The position numbers and the translations under genes are program-made. Source: Bradyrhizobium icense (lineage in GTDB: Bacteria; Pseudomonadota; Alphaproteobacteria; Rhizobiales; Xanthobacteraceae). Taken from it: a stretch of DNA of 64,000 nt. The stretch covers positions 3,658,001 to 3,722,000 of the forward strand of contig NZ_CP016428.1 in NCBI RefSeq assembly GCF_001693385.1, written 5' to 3'. Under the pieces are notes generated by a model that was not told the origin of the DNA, made no database searches, and saw only the letters and a program-made list of their open reading frames with translations. Positions 61,443 to 64,000 of this stretch are shown piece by piece (the first letter of the stretch is position 1; each line of letters starts with the position of its first letter).

Positions 61443-63011
61443 CTAGATCTCTTTCTTCTGCATCGTGGCGGCTATATAGTCCGCCTGCCGGATTGCCAGC
61501 GATACGATCGTCAGCGTCGGATTGCAGGCGGCGCCGCTGGTGAACTGGCTGCCGTCGGACACGAACAGGTTCTTTATGTCGTGGGCCTGGCCGAATTTGT
61601 TCACCACGCCATCCCGCGCCTTCTCGCTCATCCGGTTGGTACCGAGATTGTGCGTGCTTGGATAGGGCGGCGTCGGATAGGTCACGGTGGCGCCGACCGC
61701 CTCGTAGACCGCGGCGCCCCGCTTGTAGGCGTGCTCACGCATCGCGATGTCGTTGGGGTGGTCGTCGAAATGAACGCTTGCCACCGGCATGCCGAACTTG
61801 TCCTTGGCCTTCGGATCCAGCGTGATGCGGTTGGTTTCCTGCGGCATGTCCTCGCCGACCAGCCACATGCCGGCCATGCGCGGATAGGACTCCATCGCGC
61901 TGGTGAAGGAGCGTCCCCAGGCGCCGGGGTTGAGGAATGCCGCCATGAAGGGCACACCGATCGACAGCGTCTCCATCTCATAGCCGCCGACGAAGCCGCG
62001 TTTGGGGTCGTTCTTGGCTTCATCGCGGATGATGCCGGCCATGGTGGTGCCGCGATACATGTGAACCGACTTCTCGAACGCCGCGTATACGCTGCCGGTC
62101 ATGTGCCGCATATAGTTGCGGCCGACCTGGCCGGACGAGTTGGCAAGGCCGTTCGGGAACATATTCGAGGCACTGTTGAGCAATAGCCGCGGGCTTTCGA
62201 TCGAGTTACCCGCGACCGCCACGACACGCGCCTTCTGGCGTTGCATTGCCCCGCTCTGGTCGGCATAGACGACGCCGGTCACCTTGCCGGACGCGTCGTG
62301 CTCGATCTTGATCACCATGCTGTTGGGACGCACCTCGAGATTGCCGGTCGCCTCGCCCGCGGGAATTTCGGTATAGAGCGTCGACCATTTCGCACCCGAC
62401 TTGCAGCCCTGGAAGCAGAATCCGATCTGCTGGCAGGCTCCGCGTCCATCGCGCGGCTCGCTGTTGATCGCCATGTTGCCGGTGTGCACGGACTTGTAGC
62501 CGAGCTTCTTGGCGCCGGCTTCCAGCACCTTGAAATTGTTGTTGCCGGGTAGCCCCGCAATGCCGTTGGTGCGGGTGACGCCCATCTTGTCCTCGGCCTT
62601 GGCGTAGTAAGGCTCCATTTCGGCGAGCGTGATCGGCCAATCCAGCAAGTTGGCGCCGGGAATGTTGCCGTAGGTGCTCTTGACCTTGAACTCGTGCTCG
62701 TCGAAGCGCAGCGAGGCGCCGGCCCAGTGCGTTGTCGAACCGCCGACCGCCTTCACGATCCACGCCGGTAGGTTCGGAAAATCTTTGGCGACACGCCAGC
62801 TTCCCGATGTGGTGCGCATGTCGGACCAGGCGAGCTGGGTAAAGCTCTCCCATTCGTCGTTGACGAAGTCCTGCATCTCGATACGCGACCCGGCCTCAAG
62901 GACCACGACCTTGACGCCTTTTTGCGCAAGCTCGTTGCCGAGCGTTCCGCCGCCCGCACCGGAGCCGACGATCACGACCACGCCGCTGTCATTCAGATCG
63001 AATTTTGCCAT
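61443..63011 (-). CDS. GMC family oxidoreductase
   Basis: A 522-residue FAD enzyme of the glucose-methanol-choline family. The ADP-binding motif VVVIVGSGAGGGTLGNELAQ is at the N-terminus (residues 11-30) followed by VVVLEAGSR. GGSTTHWAGASLRFDEHEFK and the C-terminal TSGAACNPTLTIVSLAIRQA are typical of the gluconate or sugar dehydrogenase subgroup. AGGGAGGAA before ATG 63011 supports the start. The gene for a subunit 3-type partner begins 39 bp upstream in the same operon. No cytochrome subunit is seen. Confidence 0.9.
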   Translation of the reverse strand: MAKFDLNDSGVVVIVGSGAGGGTLGNELAQKGVKVVVLEAGSRIEMQDFVNDEWESFTQLAWSDMRTTSGSWRVAKDFPNLPAWIVKAVGGSTTHWAGASLRFDEHEFKVKSTYGNIPGANLLDWPITLAEMEPYYAKAEDKMGVTRTNGIAGLPGNNNFKVLEAGAKKLGYKSVHTGNMAINSEPRDGRGACQQIGFCFQGCKSGAKWSTLYTEIPAGEATGNLEVRPNSMVIKIEHDASGKVTGVVYADQSGAMQRQKARVVAVAGNSIESPRLLLNSASNMFPNGLANSSGQVGRNYMRHMTGSVYAAFEKSVHMYRGTTMAGIIRDEAKNDPKRGFVGGYEMETLSIGVPFMAAFLNPGAWGRSFTSAMESYPRMAGMWLVGEDMPQETNRITLDPKAKDKFGMPVASVHFDDHPNDIAMREHAYKRGAAVYEAVGATVTYPTPPYPSTHNLGTNRMSEKARDGVVNKFGQAHDIKNLFVSDGSQFTSGAACNPTLTIVSLAIRQADYIAATMQKKEI

Positions 63012-63049
63012 GTGGGTTTCCTCCCTTACTATTCGTTGCCGGTGGCGCT

Positions 63050-63598
63050 TTAAGCCTTCGGGAGCCAATCGATGTCGGCAAAGCCGCGTTTGATGTAGCC
63101 GCCGTGCTCGGCGGAGGAACCTTCGTAACCGAACTTCGGCCAGACCTCTTTCTGGTTGTAGAGGGAGACGACGAGGTCACCGCGAACCTTCTGGAAGAAC
63201 GGGGTCTGTTCGATCTGCTGCAGCAGCGCGACGCGTTCGCTCTCCCATTGCACCTGGGCGTAGGGAACTTTGTGACGGTCGTTGGCCGCCTTATCGAGTT
63301 GGGTGACGCCATCGGAGATCAGCGACTTGATCGCGGGATCCTTGGCGGCCTTGCCGTCCCACGGTTTGATCGCCGTGATGTAGTAGCTGTCGCCCAGGAA
63401 GTCGTGCGGATATATATCGCGCGCGACCTTCACCAGCGTCTTCAGCGTCGCCGGCGTCAGCGTGGTGGCATCGTTGGCCCAGGCGTCGCTGACGCTCAGG
63501 CCCGCGCTGGTAGCGATCGCGACGGCTGGCACCGCCGTGGCCGCGCCCTTCAGGAAGACGCGACGGTCATATTTGCTTCGACGATCGACTTCTCTCAT
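63050..63598 (-). CDS. Gluconate 2-dehydrogenase subunit 3-type protein, Tat-exported
   Basis: A 182-residue protein with a twin-arginine signal (SKYDRRVFLKGAATAVPAVA, about residues 8-27). The mature domain (TLKTLVKVARDIYPHDFLGD, then SLYNQKEVWPKFGYEGSS) fits the gluconate 2-dehydrogenase subunit 3 family, the small partner of periplasmic GMC dehydrogenases. GGAGG before ATG 63598 supports that start over 63613. Its export by Tat suggests the GMC subunit may be carried along in the folded complex. Confidence 0.85.
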   Translation of the reverse strand: MREVDRRSKYDRRVFLKGAATAVPAVAIATSAGLSVSDAWANDATTLTPATLKTLVKVARDIYPHDFLGDSYYITAIKPWDGKAAKDPAIKSLISDGVTQLDKAANDRHKVPYAQVQWESERVALLQQIEQTPFFQKVRGDLVVSLYNQKEVWPKFGYEGSSAEHGGYIKRGFADIDWLPKA

Positions 63599-63634
63599 GG
63601 CTGTGTCCTCCATTGAACGTTTTTTTGATTGCGA

Positions 63635-64000
63635 TTAACCGAACCGGCCGCCTCGCTGGATCACTTCGATCTTGTAGCCGTCGGGATCGGAGACGAAGAA
63701 GAAGCGCGCTAGCGTCCTGCCGTCGTGCTTGAAGTCGCGCAGCGGCCCGGGCGCCAGATCTTCGCGAGCAAATCTGACGTGTTCGGCGTCGACATCATCG
63801 ACCACGACGGCAAGATGGCCGTAGCCGTCGCCAAGCGAATAGGGCTCCTTGCGATCAAAATTGACAGTGAGTTCGACCTCGAAGGGCGAGGAGGGATGAC
63901 GCAGATAGATCAACGCGAAATCCGCAAACTTGAGATAATCTGCAACCTTGAGCCCGAAGGCTCGCGCGTAGAAGTCGAGCGATTTCGCCTCGTCGAACAC
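63635..64000 (-). CDS. VOC/lactoylglutathione lyase family protein, 5' end outside the window
   Basis: The visible 121 residues form most of a VOC protein: LDFYARAFGLKVADYLKF in the first unit, YGHLAVVVDDVDAEHVRFA opening the second, and FVSDPDGYKIEVIQRGGRFG at the C-terminus with the metal-ligand Glu. The normal glyoxalase I opening with the first His is missing because the start lies beyond base 64000. It is a candidate glyoxalase I, but related dioxygenases share these features. Confidence 0.75.
   Translation of the reverse strand: MFDEAKSLDFYARAFGLKVADYLKFADFALIYLRHPSSPFEVELTVNFDRKEPYSLGDGYGHLAVVVDDVDAEHVRFAREDLAPGPLRDFKHDGRTLARFFFVSDPDGYKIEVIQRGGRFG

Noticed and set aside
1..64000. CRISPR array, prophage or complete insertion sequence
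   Set aside because: No regularly spaced short repeats, no phage structural genes and no complete transposase with terminal repeats were seen. Only relics are present.

Overview
The window reads as chromosomal DNA of a high-GC alphaproteobacterium of the Bradyrhizobium/Rhodopseudomonas type. The basis is strong GC bias, gene families typical of that group (Bug solute-binding proteins, an ECF41 sigma factor, many PAS/GGDEF/histidine-kinase proteins, small exported proteins of rhizobial type) and fold-back intergenic repeats of the GTCATTGCGA and GTCATTCCGGG type. No replication or ribosomal operon is present; this is mixed core and accessory chromosome.

Layout. 1-6.1 kb: an SDR enzyme, a GNAT acetyltransferase, a DapA-like aldolase, a Nudix hydrolase and a PAS histidine kinase, all forward. 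6.1-12.7 kb: small exported or hypothetical proteins, a GrlR-like protein, a VOC protein, a decayed bicupin (oxalate decarboxylase type) beside a tRNA-Arg-like fragment, two overlapping 28-codon ORFs and a DUF900-type hydrolase. 12.7-18.9 kb: a frameshifted chloroperoxidase, a Kef-type antiporter, and an isochorismatase/LysR divergent pair followed by pirin and cupin genes. 18.9-23.0 kb: a compact accessory block with an IS21 transposase relic, a carboxymuconolactone decarboxylase gene behind an ECF41-type promoter, an SDR and the ECF41 sigma factor. It is framed by a 67-bp direct repeat whose right copy abuts tRNA-Arg(TCG).

23-38 kb: exported proteins, an EamA transporter, a chemoreceptor, a 1-Cys peroxiredoxin, stress-type small proteins (CsbD-like, DUF892), a GGDEF-EAL protein, a hybrid kinase and an exported SNase-fold protein. 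38-42 kb: propionyl-CoA carboxylase alpha subunit, an oxaloacetate-decarboxylase-like enzyme and acylphosphatase. 42-52 kb: a diguanylate cyclase, a GbsR-DUF4166-epimerase operon (epimerase frameshifted), a second hybrid kinase, a LysR/tautomerase divergent pair (tautomerase frameshifted), lipB, an orphan FliN-like gene and tRNA-Leu(GAG).

52-60 kb: a tyrosine-recombinase relic beside tRNA-Leu, then a six-gene reverse operon (two Bug binding proteins, two enolase-superfamily enzymes, a FAH-family enzyme, a D-2-hydroxyacid dehydrogenase). A divergent FadR-type GntR regulator faces it across a perfect 24-bp palindrome. This looks like a self-contained sugar-acid or hydroxyacid catabolic unit. 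60-64 kb: a gene-poor scar with the 3' half of a tRNA-Lys, a ribbon-helix-helix protein, a GMC oxidoreductase with its Tat-exported small subunit, and a VOC protein cut by the window edge.

The strongest leads are the tRNA-linked accessory block with the ECF41 module, the GntR palindrome and its catabolic operon, three tRNA-derived or tRNA-linked integration scars, several very small membrane-protein genes, and an orphan intrinsic terminator near 7.8 kb. Three otherwise intact genes carry single-base frameshifts; these may be real or assembly errors, and the sequence alone cannot decide.
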